From positions 62,001 through 126,000 of the forward strand of contig NZ_LNTY01000062.1 of the NCBI RefSeq assembly GCF_001559595.1: DNA of 64,000 nt, written 5' to 3'. The notes under the pieces are model-generated. The model did no database searches. It was not told where the DNA came from and saw only the letters and a program-made list of their open reading frames with translations. Below, piece after piece: positions 40,264 to 49,741 of this stretch. Positions within the stretch are counted from its first letter, which is position 1, and every line of letters begins with the position of its first letter. Made by a program: the position numbers and the translations under genes. This DNA is from Enterovibrio coralii (GTDB lineage: Bacteria > Pseudomonadota > Gammaproteobacteria > Enterobacterales > Vibrionaceae).

Positions 40264-41067
40264 ATGATGGATGCCACCTTGTGGCTGTTTGCTGCCTGCT
40301 TGGTGCTGGGAAGCTGTGTTGGCTTACTGGCGGGTCTATTGGGGATTGGCGGCGGTTTACTTATTGTGCCTGCGCTTTCTGTACTCTTGCCTTGGGCTGA
40401 CATCCCCGCCTCGCTTGTGATGCCCATGGCACTGGCGACGTCTTTGGCCAGTATCGTGGTGACGTCTTCGTCGTCAGCTTACACCCATTTTAGATTGGGT
40501 AACGTGCAACCCGCTGTCATTAAAACCTTGCTTCCGGGCATTTTGTTAGGCGGATTGATAGGCAGTGGCGTCGCAGATTACCTGCCAACGGAATACTTGC
40601 CGAGAGTGTTTGGCGTGATAGTGCTATTCCTTGCGTTGCAGATGGCATTGTCAATGAGAGTCAAAGCGGCGAAACCTTTTCCTGCTCCCGTAGTCGGAGT
40701 TATGAGTGGTGGCCTGATTGGCATGGTTTCTAGCCTTGCGGGGATCGGTGGCGGCTCGCTGACAGTGCCTTATCTCAACTATCATGGCGTTGAAATGCGA
40801 AAAGCCATCGGCAGTGCTTCACTGTGTGGGGTGTTTTTGGCCGTGGCAGGCATGAGCGGATTTATCTTCTTTGGTCTAAAGCAGTCGGTCACTTTGCCTG
40901 CATTTAGTGTTGGCTATGTTTACTTACCCGCATTGCTTGGTATTGTAATGACCTCTGTCGTCACCACGCGCTATGGTGCACGCTTGGCATCAAAACTGCC
41001 GACACACATAATTAAACGTGTTTTTGCTGTATTTTTGCTCGTGGTTGGGGCGAGTATGTTTTTTTAA
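40264..41067 (+). CDS. TSUP (TauE/SafE) family permease
   Basis: The 267-residue inner-membrane protein has about eight transmembrane segments and the duplicated TSUP signature: LLAGLLGIGGGLLIVPAL near residue 20 and MVSSLAGIGGGSLTVPYL near 160. The family exports or imports sulfite, sulfoacetate and other organosulfur anions; the substrate here is unknown. It starts 10 bp after ptsP (ATG 40264 or 40267, AGGAA upstream) and lgt follows after 16 bp, so rppH-ptsP-this gene-lgt form one probable operon. Confidence 0.87.
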   Translation: MMDATLWLFAACLVLGSCVGLLAGLLGIGGGLLIVPALSVLLPWADIPASLVMPMALATSLASIVVTSSSSAYTHFRLGNVQPAVIKTLLPGILLGGLIGSGVADYLPTEYLPRVFGVIVLFLALQMALSMRVKAAKPFPAPVVGVMSGGLIGMVSSLAGIGGGSLTVPYLNYHGVEMRKAIGSASLCGVFLAVAGMSGFIFFGLKQSVTLPAFSVGYVYLPALLGIVMTSVVTTRYGARLASKLPTHIIKRVFAVFLLVVGASMFF

Positions 41068-41083
41068 TAAAGGATGACAATCA

Positions 41084-41883
41084 ATGTCTCTGACATTTCC
41101 ACAAATTGATCCGATTCTAATCGAAATAGGGCCAGTTGCCGTTCGTTGGTACGGACTCATGTATCTGGCAGGTTTTGCCTTTGCACTTTGGCTGGCAAAC
41201 AAGCGAGCGGACAAGCCAGGAAGTGGCTGGACACGTGACGAGGTGAGCGATCTTCTGTTCGCGGGGTTCTTGGGTGTCGTCCTCGGTGGACGTATCGGTT
41301 ACGTTCTTTTCTACCAATTCGACGTTTTCCTGTCTGATCCGTTGTTCCTATTTAAAGTCTGGACTGGCGGCATGTCCTTCCACGGTGGTCTGCTAGGTGT
41401 GATTGCGGCCATGATGTGGTTTGCATACAAAACCAAGCGTACTTTCTTCACTGTGTCTGACTTCATCGCGCCTTTGGTGCCGTTTGGTTTGGGCGCAGGC
41501 CGCTTAGGGAACTTTATCAACGGAGAGTTGTGGGGACGTGCGACAGATGTGCCTTGGGGCATGATTTTCCCAACGGGCGGCCCGATTGCCCGTCACCCTT
41601 CACAGCTTTACGAATTCGCCTTAGAAGCGTGGTGCTTTTCCTGATCTTGAACTGGTTCATCAGAAAACCTCGCCCAGCAGGCGCGGTATCTGGCTTGTTC
41701 CTGATTGGTTACGGTACGTTCCGCTTTATCGTGGAGTTCTTCCGTGAGCCTGATGCCCATCTCGGCCTGTTTGGAAACTGGATCAGCATGGGGCAAATTC
41801 TGTCCACGCCAATGATTATTGGTGGTGTGCTTATGATGGTCTGGGCGTATCGCAAAGGTCAAAGCGCAGCGCGCTCTGTATAG
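41084..41883 (+). CDS. lgt: Prolipoprotein diacylglyceryl transferase (one frameshift as read)
   Basis: Lgt attaches diacylglycerol from phosphatidylglycerol to the lipobox cysteine of prolipoproteins and is essential in most gram-negatives. The inner-membrane protein has seven segments; [27 protein letters not shown] and the signature [16 protein letters not shown] (near 140) are visible. After LYEFALE the frame breaks at 41627: GAAGCGTGG should be GAAGGCGTGG, restoring [12 protein letters not shown] and leading to the stop at 41881. Corrected length is 266 residues. Confidence 0.93.
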
Positions 41884-41894
41884 TCTTTTATTTT

Positions 41895-41927
41895 TAGCCG
41901 CAGTCTGTCTGCGGCTTTTGTTTTTAG
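41895..41927 (+). terminator. Terminator between lgt and thyA
   Basis: AGCCGCAG-TCTGT-CTGCGGCT is followed by TTTGTTTTT. Confidence 0.8.
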
Positions 41928-41970
41928 TCATCCCAAGGTTTTACCAACAGGGTTTAAGTAAGGAAGAATC

Positions 41971-42810
41971 ATGAAGCAATATCTTGATTTAATGCAGGAT
42001 ATCATCGACAACGGCAGTGACCGCGGCGACCGCACTGGTGTGGGCACGCGTTCTGTATTTGGCCGCCAATTGCGTTTCGATCTCAGCGAAGGTTTTCCGA
42101 TGCTGACCACCAAGAAACTCTATACCCGCGCCATTATTCATGAGTTGCTGTGGTTTCTAAACGGTGACACCAACATTAAATACCTTCAAGAAAATAGCGT
42201 CAGCATTTGGGATGAGTGGGCAACAGAAACGGGCGACCTAGGTCCAGTCTACGGCGCACAATGGCGCTCTTGGGCATGTCCAGACGGTTCAACGGTTGAC
42301 CAAATTGCCGAGCTGATTGAACAAATCAAAGCCAAGCCAAACTCTCGTCGCCACATTATTACTGCTTGGAACCCTGCTGATTTGCCAAACGAAAGCATTA
42401 GCCCACAAGCGAATGTGGATGAAGGCAAAATGGCACTGGCACCTTGCCATTGCTTGTTCCAGTTCTACGTTGCGGATGGCAAGCTTTCTTGTCAGCTCTA
42501 CCAACGCAGCGCGGATTACTTCTTGGGTGTACCGTTTAACATCGCCAGCTATGCGTTGCTGACCCACATGATTGCGCAGCAGTGTGATTTGGAAGTCGGT
42601 GACTTCGTTCATACCTTTGGAGATGTTCACCTGTACCACAACCACCTGACGGACGACATTGTTTACGAGCAGCTGAAACGTGAACCAGGAAAACGTCCAA
42701 CGTTGAAAATTAATCGCAAGCCAGCTTCTATCTTTGACTACAAATTGGAAGACTTTGAGATTGAAGGTTACGAAGCTCAGCCAACCATAAAAGCACCTAT
42801 TGCTATCTAA
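41971..42810 (+). CDS. thyA: Thymidylate synthase ThyA
   Basis: The 279-residue enzyme converts dUMP to dTMP with methylene-tetrahydrofolate. It has the dUMP-phosphate arginine in [12 protein letters not shown], the catalytic cysteine in [12 protein letters not shown] near 160 and [27 protein letters not shown] precedes ATG 41971. It lies downstream of lgt as in E. coli but behind a terminator-like hairpin, so it probably has partial independent control. Confidence 0.97.
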   Translation: MKQYLDLMQDIIDNGSDRGDRTGVGTRSVFGRQLRFDLSEGFPMLTTKKLYTRAIIHELLWFLNGDTNIKYLQENSVSIWDEWATETGDLGPVYGAQWRSWACPDGSTVDQIAELIEQIKAKPNSRRHIITAWNPADLPNESISPQANVDEGKMALAPCHCLFQFYVADGKLSCQLYQRSADYFLGVPFNIASYALLTHMIAQQCDLEVGDFVHTFGDVHLYHNHLTDDIVYEQLKREPGKRPTLKINRKPASIFDYKLEDFEIEGYEAQPTIKAPIAI

Positions 42811-42841
42811 CTGACGCGATTGCAGCGACAAATATTCATTA

Positions 42842-42871
42842 AAATGCCGGGGATTCTCCCGGCTTTTTTAT
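42842..42871 (+). terminator. Terminator after thyA
   Basis: GCCGGG and CCCGGC arms are followed by TTTTTTATT. Confidence 0.82.
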
Positions 42872-43076
42872 TGCCTGTGCAATTTGGTCGCCGTTTATCG
42901 CTCTCTAATGCGCGGAGAGGAGAGTAGGAGGTTTAGGTGAATCATGTTGAGGTGAATCGTGTGCGGTGCAACACGGTGCCATAGCGGCGCATATTTCGGG
43001 AAGAGGAAGGCGGGGAAATTTCAGGTTGTGGGGAAGTGTTTTGATAGAACCTTATCGGGGGCTAACACCTTGCCCA
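42872..43076. other. Non-coding stretch between the thyA and nptA terminators
   Basis: The gap from thyA to nptA (42811-43132) holds the two terminators and about 205 bases between them. No protein-like frame or RNA fold is evident; a short open frame at 42959-43186 runs through the nptA terminator and is not credible. Confidence 0.5.
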
Positions 43077-43113
43077 TAAAAAAAACGCCCGCAATGTGCG
43101 GGCGTTTTCTTTT
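43077..43113. terminator. Terminator after nptA
   Basis: AACGCCCGC-AATGT-GCGGGCGTT is flanked by A and T runs; on the minus strand it ends nptA. Confidence 0.87.
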
Positions 43114-43132
43114 GATTCTGCTTAGCGATTGC

Positions 43133-44278
43133 TTATTGCGTTACCAGCATTACCAGAGACGGGATTGCGATGAATACCAGACCTAGGTAAGCCACAACGG
43201 CCAGCTTGCTCTTCGCAGCTGCGTTGCCCAGCATCTCTGCGCACTTCAGTGGAATCTCACGCAGGAACGGAGTACCGAAGATCAGCAGGGTTGCCATGAT
43301 GTTGAACGCCAAGTGTACCAGTGCAATTTGCAGTGCGAAAATCGCGTTAGGACCGGTAACCGCTGTCGCTGCCAGCAGTGCAGTAATACATGTACCGATG
43401 TTTGCACCCAGAGTGAACGGGTATACATCACGTACTTTCAGAACGTTAGTGCCAACCAGTGGAACCATCAGGCTAGTCGTTGTAGAAGAAGACTGAACCA
43501 GAATCGTTACCAGAGTACCTGACAGGATACCGTGGATTGGACCGCGACCGATTGCGTTGTGCAGCATGTCTTTTGCACGGCCAACCATCAGAGAGCGCAT
43601 CAGTTTGCCCATCATAGTGATAGAAGCAAAGATCAGAGCGATACCGATAAGAGCCAGTGCAACGCCACCCCAGCTACCTGGTAGGAAAGACAGCATGTCT
43701 TTTGTACCGCTTACCAGAGGCTTGGTGATTGGACCCATGAAGTCCAGACCTTTCATGCTCAGGCTACCGTCGAACATCAACGGTGCTACCAGCCAGCTAG
43801 AAATTTTGTCTAGCAGACCAAACGCCATTTCCAAAGGAAGGAAAATAGCAACTGCAATCAGGTTAAAGAAGTCGTGTACGGTTGCACAGGTAAATGCACG
43901 GCGGAACTCGTCTTTGCAGCGCGCGTGACCTAGGCTAACCAAAGTGTTAGTTACGGTAGTACCGATGTTGGCACCCATAACCATAGGAATCGCAGTTTCT
44001 ACTGGCAAGCCACCGGCTACCAGACCAACAATGATAGAAGTAACAGTACTAGAAGATTGGATCAGTGCAGTTGCAACGATACCGATCATCAGACCTGCTA
44101 CAGGGTGAGACGCGAATTCGAACAGCGTTTTTGCTTCGTCGCCAGCTGCCCATTTAAAACCACTACCAACCATTGATACTGCCAGAAGCAGTACATAAAG
44201 CATCAGCGCCAGGTTGGCCCAACGTACCCAATTCTTAGAGCTGTTAATCGGTGCAGCAGTAGAAGCTTGGGATGTCAT
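43133..44278 (-). CDS. nptA: Sodium/phosphate symporter NptA
   Basis: The 381-residue inner-membrane PNaS-family protein has about nine hydrophobic segments and the inverted-repeat signatures of type II Na/Pi transporters: GIVATALIQSSSTVTSIIVGLV with MGANIGTTVTNTLVSLGH in the first half, and LVTILVQSSSTTTSLMVPLV with LGANIGTCITALLAA in the second. V. cholerae NptA imports phosphate at alkaline pH. The start ATG 44278 has GGAG upstream. Three PhoB-like repeats lie 13-41 bases before the start codon. Confidence 0.93.
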   Translation of the reverse strand: MTSQASTAAPINSSKNWVRWANLALMLYVLLLAVSMVGSGFKWAAGDEAKTLFEFASHPVAGLMIGIVATALIQSSSTVTSIIVGLVAGGLPVETAIPMVMGANIGTTVTNTLVSLGHARCKDEFRRAFTCATVHDFFNLIAVAIFLPLEMAFGLLDKISSWLVAPLMFDGSLSMKGLDFMGPITKPLVSGTKDMLSFLPGSWGGVALALIGIALIFASITMMGKLMRSLMVGRAKDMLHNAIGRGPIHGILSGTLVTILVQSSSTTTSLMVPLVGTNVLKVRDVYPFTLGANIGTCITALLAATAVTGPNAIFALQIALVHLAFNIMATLLIFGTPFLREIPLKCAEMLGNAAAKSKLAVVAYLGLVFIAIPSLVMLVTQ

Positions 44279-44290
44279 AAAGAAATCTCC

Positions 44291-44319
44291 GTGACAGTTA
44301 TATGTCAGATTTGTGTCAA
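44291..44319 (-). promoter_or_regulatory. PhoB-box-like array adjacent to the nptA start
   Basis: On the minus strand three heptamers, TTGACAC (44319-44313), CTGACAT (44308-44302) and CTGTCAC (44297-44291), repeat with an exact 11-bp period. The last two form CTGACATATAACTGTCAC, 17 of 18 matches to the PhoB consensus CTGTCATAWAWCTGTCAY. The array ends only 12 bases before the ATG and abuts the ribosome-binding site. Confidence 0.68.
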
Positions 44320-44598
44320 TGAATGAATCTGGCGCGGATATTAGGCATGAAATATTTCACTAATATTACAGTTTTGCGTCGAGGCAGCCCCCATTGCTAA
44401 GAAGGGGTGTAAAGTTGGCGTGATGACACATATTTTTCTTATAAATTACATGTGTTTATGGGCTATATTTGTAGTGGTTTATTTGTGGTTATTTTTTGCG
44501 CGATCGCACTATTTTGAGTGAAAAAAGCAGAAATTTGCGGTCTGAATTATGACAGATGACAAATTCACCTTGCGAAAAAAGTGATGTTTAAGGTTGTA

Positions 44599-44633
44599 TT
44601 GTTCGGATATTCCGAGGTTTAATCTCCGAACAA
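44599..44633. promoter_or_regulatory. Inverted repeat upstream of nhaA (candidate NhaR site)
   Basis: TTGTTCGGA (44599-44607) and TCCGAACAA (44625-44633) form a 9-bp inverted repeat with a 17-base spacer; a nested TCGGA-TAT-TCCGA (44603-44615) shares the left arm. It lies about 70-105 bases before the nhaA start, a usual position for a LysR-type activator. The gap 44279-44703 holds this and the PhoB-like array, with no gene. Confidence 0.45.
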
Positions 44634-44703
44634 CCGATTTTTATTAATTGAGCTTCGGTGCCTAGACTATTATGGATAACTATTTATATATGGAGTGCTT
44701 TAA

Positions 44704-45894
44704 ATGACTGATGCAATTCGTCAGTTTATGAAGATGGAATCAGCCGGTGGCTTGGTTCTGATTGTTGCTGCGATTTTGGCGATCATCATTGCCAACTCAC
44801 CATTGCAGCCACTGTATGACGGTGCGCTTCATACATACGTTGCAGGCTTGTCGATTGGTCACTGGATCAATGATGGCCTGATGGCAATCTTCTTCTTACT
44901 GATCGGTCTCGAAGTGAAGCGTGAGCTGATCGAAGGTGCTCTGAATACCAAGGAAAAGGCGATTTTCCCTGCTATCGCTGCTGTCGGCGGTATGTTGGCA
45001 CCGGCTTTGGTTTACTTGGCATTTAATGCAGGCGACCCGGTAACAGCTAATGGCTGGGCGATTCCAGCAGCGACGGACATTGCATTCGCGCTGGGTGTTA
45101 TGGCTTTGCTGGGCAAACGCGTTCCGCTGGCACTTAAAGTATTCTTGCTGGCATTGGCAATCATTGATGATCTGGGCGTTATCGTCATCATCGCGCTGTT
45201 CTACAGCAGCGACTTGTCAGTGACGGCGTTGACTGTTGCATTTATTGCGACCGCTGTGTTGTTCATTATGAACGTGAAAAACGTCACAGCGACGCGATGG
45301 TACCTGCTGGTGGGTGCGGTATTGTGGCTGAGCGTTCTGAAGTCAGGCGTTCATGCGACCTTGGCAGGTGTTGTGCTGGGCTTTGTTATCCCGCTTGAGG
45401 GTGGCAAAGACGGCAAGTCTCCGCTCAAAGAGCTGGAGCACGCGATTCACCCTTACGCTGCGTTCTTGATTCTGCCTATCTTTGCATTCGCGAATGCGGG
45501 CGTATCACTGCAAGGTGTTTCGTTTGACAGCTTGACCAACATGCTGCCGATGGGCATTGCAATGGGTCTGCTGATTGGTAAGCCGCTGGGTATTTTCACC
45601 TTCAGTTGGGTTGCTGTGAAAATGGGCGTTGCACGCCTACCGGAAAGCGTAAACTTTAAGCAAATCTTTGCTGTATCCCTGTTGTGTGGGATTGGCTTTA
45701 CGATGTCCATCTTTATATCGTCTCTGGCGTTTGTGGGCGTCGACCAAAGCTACATTACGTTATCACGACTGGGTATCCTAATTGGTTCAACAGTCTCGGC
45801 TCTTGCAGGTTACGCCCTGCTAAATGCTGTATTGCCGAAATCGAGTGAGGTGGAGGAAGATAGCGATGAGAAGAACGTTAGCATTGATTATTAG
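44704..45894 (+). CDS. nhaA: Sodium/proton antiporter NhaA
   Basis: The 396-residue inner-membrane antiporter expels Na+ in exchange for protons, needed for salt and alkali tolerance. It has 12 predicted segments. The ion-binding aspartates appear in [16 protein letters not shown] near residue 160, and [17 protein letters not shown] near 120 is the conserved unwound-helix region. Its 3' end overlaps the next small gene by 29 bases, and nhaR follows, so regulation by sodium through NhaR is likely. Confidence 0.97.
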   Translation: MTDAIRQFMKMESAGGLVLIVAAILAIIIANSPLQPLYDGALHTYVAGLSIGHWINDGLMAIFFLLIGLEVKRELIEGALNTKEKAIFPAIAAVGGMLAPALVYLAFNAGDPVTANGWAIPAATDIAFALGVMALLGKRVPLALKVFLLALAIIDDLGVIVIIALFYSSDLSVTALTVAFIATAVLFIMNVKNVTATRWYLLVGAVLWLSVLKSGVHATLAGVVLGFVIPLEGGKDGKSPLKELEHAIHPYAAFLILPIFAFANAGVSLQGVSFDSLTNMLPMGIAMGLLIGKPLGIFTFSWVAVKMGVARLPESVNFKQIFAVSLLCGIGFTMSIFISSLAFVGVDQSYITLSRLGILIGSTVSALAGYALLNAVLPKSSEVEEDSDEKNVSIDY

Positions 45895-46138
45895 CGGTGT
45901 TGTATTTACCGCGCCAGTCATAGCAATGGACAAATACGCGCATTGCTTCGAAGATAACTCTACTGAAATCTGTAAGGCCTTCATGGCGGGAATGGAAGTA
46001 GAAAAGTCTGGCGAGGTAGTGACAGAGAAAGCGAGTCTGTCACCAACCAGCTTTGATAAAGACAGCCTTTTAGGCCGCGCTCTGGAGCAAAGAGCGGGAG
46101 AACGAGTCAGAACCTCGGTACTGACAAAGAAAGGCTAG
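45866..46138 (+). CDS. Small exported protein of unknown function between nhaA and nhaR
   Basis: The 90-residue product begins with a signal peptide ([20 protein letters not shown], cleavage near residue 20). The mature 70 residues contain two cysteines ([10 protein letters not shown]) that could form a disulfide, and a charged C-terminus. ATG 45866 overlaps the nhaA end by 29 bases in another frame, with GAGGAAG upstream, so it is co-transcribed with nhaA. I do not recognise the family; a periplasmic accessory to sodium homeostasis is only a guess from context. Confidence 0.65.
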   Translation: MRRTLALIISGVVFTAPVIAMDKYAHCFEDNSTEICKAFMAGMEVEKSGEVVTEKASLSPTSFDKDSLLGRALEQRAGERVRTSVLTKKG

Positions 46139-46204
46139 TACCGCAAGAATAAGAGCGTCAGAATTGCCAATAGCGTGATTCTGACGCTTTTTTGTTGGAT
46201 AGAT

Positions 46205-47091
46205 ATGTCACACCTAAACTACAACCACCTCTATTACTTCTGGATGGTCTGCAAACAAGGTTCTGTTACCAAGCAGCCGAGGCTCTCTTTCTAACGCCAC
46301 AGACCGTGACAGGACAGATACGCGCGCTTGAAGAGCGACTCAACGGTCGTCTGACCAAACGAGCGGGTCGAAATGTCGAACCGACCGAGCTAGGCCAGCT
46401 TGTCTTTAAATACGCGGACAAGATGTTTGGCCTTAGCTACGAAATGCTCGATATCGTGAATTACAGCCAGCGAGAAAACCAGCTGTTCGATGTGGGCGTG
46501 GCAGATGCACTCTCCAAGCACCTTGTCAGTCGCGTGCTGTTGAAAGCCATTCCTGAAGATGAAGGTATCCACCTTCGCTGTTTTGAATCGACCCACGAAA
46601 TGCTGCTTGAGCAGCTTAGTCAGCACAAGCTGGATATGATCTTGTCAGATTGTCCTGTGGATTCAGCACAAAGCCCTGGCTTATTTAGTGTGAAAATTGG
46701 CGAAAGCCTGATGAGCTTTTTCTGCTCTGGCAGCACGGCCAATAAACCGTTTCCCGCCATTATTGAAGACTACAAGCTTTTGATCCCGGGTAGCCGCACG
46801 GCAATGGGGCGCAAGCTGATGCATTGGTTCGACAGCCAGGGGATCACCCCAAATATCTTGGGAGAGTTTGATGACGCAGCGTTGATGAAGGCATTTGGTG
46901 CCAGCCATCAGGCCATGTTTGTCGCACCGACGTTCTATTCCGCCGATGTTCTAGACCTTCCTAATATACGCGAAATCGCAAAGGTGAAAGAGCTTAAGGA
47001 AGAGTACTATGTGATATTTGCTGAGAGGATGATTCAACATCCTGCGGTCAAGCGGATATGCGAAGCGGACTTTGGAAAACTCTTTCATTAG
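46205..47091 (+). CDS. nhaR: LysR-type activator NhaR (one frameshift as read)
   Basis: NhaR activates nhaA in response to sodium. The helix-turn-helix region begins [21 protein letters not shown] and then breaks at 46273: ACCAAGCAGCC should be ACCAAGGCAGCC, restoring [25 protein letters not shown]. The effector domain that follows ([54 protein letters not shown]) is closely NhaR-like. With one G restored the protein is 295 residues. The ATG at 46205 was chosen because it alone yields the N-terminal helix; the reading frame after the break opens at 46192 with unrelated residues. Confidence 0.93.
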
Positions 47092-47205
47092 TCAGAAAAC
47101 TTTCTAATTCCATTCTTAAACGCAGAGCATTGTCACGCTTTTGATCGGTGTTACACTTAAATTAAAACAAACAGTCTGTTAGGTGAACAACGTTAGGCAG
47201 TAAGT

Positions 47206-47499
47206 ATGGATTTAAAACAGATGCAAGAAACAGGGCCGCAGGCCGTGCAGTTGTTGAAGGCAATGGCAAACGAGCGAAGACTCTTCATTCTCTGTTATTT
47301 ACTAGAGGGGGAGATGTCAGTAGGGACACTCAGCGAGAAGCTGCAGCTTAGTCAGTCCGCTCTTTCTCAGCATCTGGCATGGTTACGCCGAGACGGCCTC
47401 GTCGCGACAAGAAAAGAAGCACAGACGGTCTATTATTCACTAAAGAGTGTAGAGGTGCAGACATTGATGTCGACGCTTCACCAGCTGTATTGCAAGTGA
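47206..47499 (+). CDS. hlyU: ArsR/SmtB-family regulator HlyU
   Basis: The 97-residue winged helix-turn-helix protein has MANERRLFILCYLLEGEMSV followed by the recognition segment LQLSQSALSQHLAWLRRDGLV, and KEAQTVYYSL in the wing. This is close to HlyU, the anti-repressor that activates haemolysin and RTX toxin genes in pathogenic vibrios by displacing H-NS. Metal-binding cysteines of classical ArsR sensors are absent, as in HlyU. The nhaR-hlyU-rpsT neighbourhood is that of V. cholerae. The target genes are not in this window. Confidence 0.88.
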   Translation: MDLKQMQETGPQAVQLLKAMANERRLFILCYLLEGEMSVGTLSEKLQLSQSALSQHLAWLRRDGLVATRKEAQTVYYSLKSVEVQTLMSTLHQLYCK

Positions 47500-47514
47500 G
47501 CAAATTGCAGATAG

Positions 47515-47543
47515 AAAAAAACCGGCGAAAGCCGGTTTTTTTA
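47515..47543. terminator. Terminator between hlyU and rpsT
   Basis: ACCGGC-GAAA-GCCGGT is flanked by A6 and T6 and sits between convergent genes. Confidence 0.88.
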
Positions 47544-47561
47544 CGTCAAATCAAGCAATAA

Positions 47562-47822
47562 TTACAGAGCTTTGATTTGAGCAGCCAGAGCAGCTTTATG
47601 ACGAGCAGCCTTGTTCTTGTGGATCAGGCCTTTAGTAGCCGCGCGATCCAGAATAGGTTGTGCTTCAGCAAATGCTTTGGTTGCTGCTTCTTTATCGCCA
47701 GTTGCAATAGCAGCGATAGTTTTTTTCAGGTAGGTGCGCATCATAGAGCGACGGCTTGCATTGTGCTGGCGACGCTTTTCAGATTGGATTGCACGCTTCT
47801 TAGCAGATTTGATATTCGCCAA
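47562..47822 (-). CDS. rpsT: 30S ribosomal protein S20
   Basis: The 86-residue basic protein ([17 protein letters not shown]... to [13 protein letters not shown]) binds 16S rRNA early in assembly. The start is TTG at 47822: the mature sequence begins with [10 protein letters not shown], no ATG lies nearby, and E. coli rpsT also uses the rare UUG start as part of its autoregulation. The upstream TTG at 47837 would add five residues. Confidence 0.96.
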   Translation of the reverse strand: MANIKSAKKRAIQSEKRRQHNASRRSMMRTYLKKTIAAIATGDKEAATKAFAEAQPILDRAATKGLIHKNKAARHKAALAAQIKAL

Positions 47823-48119
47823 GGGTCTAACTCCCAAATCTTATATTCGGTGACAATTTAAGGCCGAGGAATATGCCTCGTTTTACCCGAGTTGTCAATT
47901 CATTTGTGCAAATATCCGCCGCATAAACCATAGGAATAGCATGTGGCAGACATCGCGGTTAATATGGCGGCAGATTCTACCAGCATTCTTTGCATGAAGT
48001 AAGCCTTTTATCGGTGCTTTTCGCTGTATCTGACACGCTTTTTATCCAACCGTACCGAGCGTGAGAGAATCCATAAGAATTAGTGTGCTTACTTTGTATC
48101 ATTTTTAAGGGGTTTATAG

Positions 48120-49679
48120 GTGTCAAAGCGATTACTTCGCTCAGGACTGATCGTGAGCTTTATGACCATGGTGTCACGTGTCATGGGGCTTGTTCGTGAT
48201 GTTGTGATTGCGAATTTGATGGGGGCAGGTGCTGCCGCCGACGTGTTCTTTTTTGCAAATAAAATCCCGAACTTCCTGCGTCGTCTTTTTGCTGAAGGCG
48301 CATTCTCACAAGCGTTTGTGCCTGTGCTTGCCGAGTATCAAGCCAGTGACGATAAGTCGAAAACACGTGAATTGATTGCGTATGTTTCCGGTACCTTGGG
48401 TGTGCTGGTAACAATTGTGACGCTGGTAGGTGTGATTGCCTCTCCTGTCATTACCGCTCTGTTTGGTATGGGCTGGTTCGTGGATTGGCTCAATGACGGC
48501 CCGTCAGCGCACAAGTTTGAATTGGCGTCGCTGATCCTAAAAGTCACCTTCCCTTATCTTTGGTTTATTACCTTTGTTGCCCTGTCAGGCTCAATTCTAA
48601 ATACGCTAGGGCGGTTTGCGGTCTCTTCTTTCACGCCGGTGTTTTTGAACATCGCCATGATTACTGCTGCCATCTTTATTGCTCCGCATATGGAGCAGCC
48701 CGAAATTGGCCTAGGTATTGGCGTTTTCTTGGGCGGCTTGGTTCAGTTTGCTTTCCAGCTACCGTTTTTGTATCGCGAAGGCATGCTGGTTCGTCCCAAA
48801 TGGGGCTGGTCGCACCCTGGCGTAACGAAAATCCGTACCTTGATGATCCCAGCACTCTTCGGTGTGTCCGTCAGCCAAATCAACTTGCTGCTTGATACCT
48901 TTATTGCAAGTTTCTTGGCAACAGGTTCGATTAGCTGGCTTTATTACTCTGACCGCTTGCTTGAATTCCCGTTGGGCTTATTTGGTATCGCCATCGCTAC
49001 CGTGATCTTGCCTGCACTGTCGAAAAAGCATGTCGAGCAGTCGTCAGGGCAATTTGCGAGCACCATGGATTGGGGCGTGCGCATGGTGTTGCTGCTGGGC
49101 GCGCCAGCGATGATTGGCATGATTGTGCTGGCAAAACCTATGCTGATGGTGCTGTTTATGCGCGGTGAGTTTGGGGCGTCAGATGTGGATGCTGCGTCGC
49201 TGTCGCTGATTGCGTACTCATCAGGCTTGCTTAACTTTATGCTGATCAAAGTGCTGGCACCGGGTTACTACGCGCGTCAGGATACGAAAACGCCAGTACG
49301 CTATGGCATCGTGGCCATGGTCAGTAATATGGTGTTTAACCTTATCTTTGCGTATTTCTATGGTTACGTGGGGCTTGCGATGGCAACGGCACTGTCTGCC
49401 TTTGTGAATGCGGCACTTCTTTACCGTGGTCTTCACAAGCAAGGTGTGTATCGCATCAGTAAAGAAACGGCCTTGTTCGCGCTGCGTTTGCTTGTTGGTG
49501 TGGTTGTCATGGGTAGCCTTGTTTGGTGGTTGATGCCATCAAATGCCCAGTGGCTGATGATGAGCCTGTGGGAAAGAACATATAATTTGAGCGGGCTAAT
49601 TGTTGCTGGAGCAGGCGCTTACCTTGCTTCACTGATGATTTTGGGCCTGAGACCGCGTCATCTTCGAGCAGAAAGCTGA
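48120..49679 (+). CDS. murJ: Lipid II flippase MurJ
   Basis: The 519-residue inner-membrane protein with 14 segments flips lipid II for peptidoglycan synthesis. Conserved stretches include MVSRVMGLVRDVVIANLMGAGAAADVFF (about 17-44) and PNFLRRLFAEGAFSQAFVPVL (about 50-70), with essential arginines. It starts with GTG at 48120; AAGGGG lies upstream. It leads the series murJ-ribF-ileS-lspA-fkpB-ispH on the plus strand. Confidence 0.96.
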   Translation: MSKRLLRSGLIVSFMTMVSRVMGLVRDVVIANLMGAGAAADVFFFANKIPNFLRRLFAEGAFSQAFVPVLAEYQASDDKSKTRELIAYVSGTLGVLVTIVTLVGVIASPVITALFGMGWFVDWLNDGPSAHKFELASLILKVTFPYLWFITFVALSGSILNTLGRFAVSSFTPVFLNIAMITAAIFIAPHMEQPEIGLGIGVFLGGLVQFAFQLPFLYREGMLVRPKWGWSHPGVTKIRTLMIPALFGVSVSQINLLLDTFIASFLATGSISWLYYSDRLLEFPLGLFGIAIATVILPALSKKHVEQSSGQFASTMDWGVRMVLLLGAPAMIGMIVLAKPMLMVLFMRGEFGASDVDAASLSLIAYSSGLLNFMLIKVLAPGYYARQDTKTPVRYGIVAMVSNMVFNLIFAYFYGYVGLAMATALSAFVNAALLYRGLHKQGVYRISKETALFALRLLVGVVVMGSLVWWLMPSNAQWLMMSLWERTYNLSGLIVAGAGAYLASLMILGLRPRHLRAES

Positions 49680-49741
49680 TTGCATCGTACGATTAGTATA
49701 TAATCCGTCGGTTTTTTTATGAGGAAAGCAGTTTTACCACT

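Noticed and set aside
42959-43186. 75-codon ORF between thyA and nptA
   Set aside because: It runs through the nptA terminator into the antisense of nptA and shows no coding character.
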